Source: Acanthaster planci (lineage: Eukaryota > Echinodermata > Asteroidea > Valvatida > Acanthasteridae). From it: a stretch of DNA of 64,000 nt. Positions 61,601 to 64,000 of this stretch are shown here, piece by piece. Position 1 is the stretch's first letter; each line of letters opens with the position of its first letter. The notes beneath the pieces were generated by a model. That model did no database searches, was not told where the DNA came from, and saw nothing but the letters and a program-made list of their open reading frames with translations. The position numbers and the translations under genes were made by a program. The stretch lies in contig NW_019091451.1 of assembly GCF_001949145.1 (NCBI RefSeq), forward strand, positions 833,646 through 897,645, given 5' to 3'.

Positions 61601-64000
61601 TGTCCATACTCACACCAAGTCAAGTTTTTATGTTTCATATTTTCCAAACCAGAACCAATTTCAACACAGGCTACTGAACTGAGGATTTTTTGTGAAGGGG
61701 TCTTTAGACTATCACACATTTTTTACTTCTCTGGTTAACATGGCCAACAACTCCTTTTCCACATGAGGTTAAAAAGCTGCAGACATCCAATAGAATTTTT
61801 GATGGCGTAGTAAGAATGGAATAGCAATGAAGTAATAAACCGGATGTGCCTTTTCAATCCTTATGCAGCATTCTTCTGTCCTCGCTGACAGAACCTATGC
61901 TTCTAATTACAAATATTTAGATCTGGAATAAAATGAAATGTGTTACTTGGGGTAATCAATAGAATATTAGAAATAATAGTTATTAGCTTGAGGCTCACCC
62001 AGTTTTCTGCTTTCCACTGTCGTCTTCACCAGCACTCTGGTAGCCCTCCTGTCAGTAAATTCCGATAAAAGTCAACTGGGAAATTCTCTTTAAAAAATCC
62101 CCAGAAATGTCAGCAGTCACTTGGTGCTGACAATCAGTGGCATAAATCAGTGTTGGAAATGGGAGGAGGGAGATGGGGAAAGGTGGGGGGGCATTGACTT
62201 GCCCAGCCATGGAAATTTGAAAATAAAGATGTACATCTATAATGTGTATCAAGTTCATGCATAATCTTACATCAGAATGGCATACACAGGGCTGTTTAAA
62301 ATTGCTTTCCCATATTAGTGATATTGCAAGCATTTCTGTCGCTGGAATATCCAGAATATTCATTGCAAGCCACTTCAATTTTTTAGTTTATCACAAAAGG
62401 GGGGGTGGGTGATTCAATAGCCAATTCCCCCCCCCCAACGATTGGGAGGGCGGGAAAATTGCTTTTCCATTTTAGTGAGATTGCAAACATTTTTGTCGCT
62501 GGGAAATCCTAAAAATTCGTTGCAATCCACTTCAATTTTTTTTAGTTTATCACAAAAAGGGAGGGGGGGAATGATTCGATAGCCCATTCCCCCCCAACAA
62601 TGAAGGCGGGCATATATATACCCCCATGCCCCCTCCCCCCGGATTTACGCCTATGATAACAATACTGCTGATGAATTTTCCTCATTTGATTGGAAGAGGT
62701 TAACAAAGAGAAGTTGAAGACATGTTACATGTATGCTGTGGTATGCATCCCAAGGCCTGTGGCTGACAGGGCCTAATTTTAAGAAAATTCTTGTTGCCTA
62801 ATGTAGGGTTGCTCGTAATACTGGTCCATTTCAAGTAACATATCCAGGTGGTTTGTGGGAAATGTATGATGCCAGTGCAATCTGTGACATCATCAACATA
62901 AAGCTAATCCGCAAAGCATTTTGAATGGCATTTAGTTTCAAATATTTCTACATGAAACAATTTAAAATCGCACATGTAAATCACCTTAGGCCTCCTTCCT
63001 GTGATAACAGGTGGTTTCCTCTTGGATTTGCTTTTCCTGAAGACTTCTTCATCATCAGAGTCGGTGTCATCATCCTCGCTATCCTCTAAGAAATTCTTGG
63101 CCGATTTTTTCTTCTTCTTGCTCTTGGGTCTCTGCTGACCTTCGAGGGCATCCAGCAGAGATGTCTTTCTGGCTGCATCACCGACACTCTTGTCATTGTC
63201 ACTGTCGCCAGAGCCGGAATCCAGAAAATCATCCACTTTGAAGCCCTGCTTCTTAGGTTCTGGCTTAGCCATTGACGGTTTTGCCTCGGCCTTAACTGAG
63301 GCCCCTCTGGGCTTGGGTGAGGGAATGGCAGCCTTGGATCCCTTTGGAGATGGTGATCTGGACCTGCCCTTTGATTTCACCTTGATGTCAGCATTGTCGT
63401 CCGATGAGTCCAGCAGGCCTTTTTGATTTACACTCTTTCTCCCTCCGATATCCTTCAAGTCCTTTGGTGATGGCGATCTGGACTTCTTGCCCAATCTCCC
63501 TCCCGTTTCTTCATCTGATATTGAATCCAACAGCCCTTTTCGTATTGAAGATTTCCTACTGCCCTCCAGACCCTCCCTTGTGGGTGAGGGTGACTTCCTT
63601 CTCCTATTTACTCTACCCAATTGTTCATCATCATCGCTCCCATCTGAATCTAGGATTCCCTTCTTTCGTCTTGAGTTTTCTGCACGTTCAGGAGAACCAT
63701 CCCTTGCTTTGAGCCTGGGCTTTGGTTCTGGAGATCCACTTCTCGATTTTGGTTTTTTGGACTTCCCAAGCAGATCATCGAGGACAGAGTCTGGTTCGAC
63801 CTTTTTCTTTTCTTCCTTTCCTTTCTTGCTGCTGCTCCCATTCAGAAGATCGTCCAAAACTGAGGGGGATCTACTCCGTCCTTTAGGTTCAGGAGAAGCA
63901 CTGCGCGATTTGGGCTTCTCCCCATGTCCCAGCAGGTCATCCAGCACTGATCCCCTTCTGGTTTTCGAATCAGGGGACTTGGCACCGCTGGAGCTCTTTT
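58617..64000 (-). CDS. MAP9: MAP9 (microtubule-associated protein 9), 3' part
   Basis: Six exons on the minus strand: >64000-62985, 62048-61999, 61502-61268, 60923-60762, 59395-59250, 58863-58617. Phases close. The 5' exon is open to the right edge, so the N-terminus is missing. It is serine/lysine-rich with three SVLDDLL repeats, three KG[IL]LDS repeats and many SP sites, and looks disordered. The C-terminal half holds SIRQAIYEEW followed by repeated coiled-coil blocks with a tryptophan (SFNAWKENK, AFEAWKSDK, AYQQWERTI). This is the arrangement I recall in vertebrate MAP9/ASAP, a microtubule and spindle/axoneme-associated protein. The intron between 60762 and 59395 appears to use a GC donor (AAG|GCGAGT). 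Family assignment rests on the C-terminal half; the repeat-rich 5' exon has no close match that I recall. Confidence 0.85.
62298..62605 (+). repeat. ~157 bp tandem duplication in MAP9 intron
   Basis: Two diverged copies (from 62298 and 62455) share AGTGATATTGCAAGCATTTC-like and TTTAGTTTATCACAAAA blocks, each followed by a G-run and CAATAGCC. The following CCCCCGGATTTACGCCTATG is a motif I associate with ends of transposable elements. Confidence 0.7.

Noticed and set aside
1-64000. CRISPR arrays, operons, prophage or bacterial defence genes
   Set aside because: The sequence is intron-rich animal DNA; tandem repeats seen are minisatellites without unique spacers, and no prokaryotic-type genes are present.

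Overview
This is eukaryotic (metazoan) genomic DNA. Six protein genes are broken into many short exons with GT-AG introns, and exons are clearly more GC-rich than the AT-rich introns. Intergenic DNA is crowded with tRNA-derived SINEs, fold-back elements and minisatellites. The gene set suits a ciliated animal. Dispersed words such as ACATGTACATGTA and AGGCCTAGGCCTAC, and inverted-repeat elements whose arms are built of ~15 bp tandem units (reminiscent of sea-urchin TU elements), make an echinoderm or other invertebrate deuterostome the best guess. The species cannot be fixed from the sequence alone.

Layout. (1) 1-6.3 kb, minus: 5' part of a C2orf42 homologue (three coding exons plus a candidate first exon at 6.26-6.28 kb); its 3' exons lie off the left edge. 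(2) 2.6-10.1 kb: repeat-rich DNA with several nested inverted-repeat elements. (3) 10.1-17.7 kb, plus: an eight-exon seven-transmembrane protein of GOST type with a signal peptide (501 aa model). (4) 17.7-23.0 kb: long intergenic/3' UTR region with a 355 bp fold-back element. (5) 23.0-32.1 kb, minus: complete 14-exon SERAC1 (654 aa model). (6) 32.1-38.9 kb: repeat-rich DNA containing a MITE nested in a SINE, a second SINE family and candidate promoters. (7) 38.9-49.1 kb, plus: 14-exon CFAP99 (666 aa model). (8) 49.1-51.3 kb: a perfect-arm fold-back element and a minisatellite. (9) 51.3-56.1 kb, plus: complete eight-exon SIRT5 (305 aa model). (10) 58.6 kb to the right edge, minus: 3' part of MAP9.

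The genes are not an operon and are not expected to form one pathway. SERAC1 (mitochondria-ER contact lipid remodelling) and SIRT5 (mitochondrial deacylase) are organelle proteins. CFAP99 (axoneme) and MAP9 (microtubules) are cytoskeletal. C2orf42 is a poorly understood zinc-finger protein. Exon joins were chosen by hand using splice signals, phase continuity and recalled family similarity; all internal phases close without frameshift. I found no evidence for a new defence or metabolic system. The interesting signals are the mobile-element architecture, a probable GC-AG intron in MAP9, initiator-like TISU/YY1 motifs at three candidate promoters, and the unassigned GOST-type receptor.
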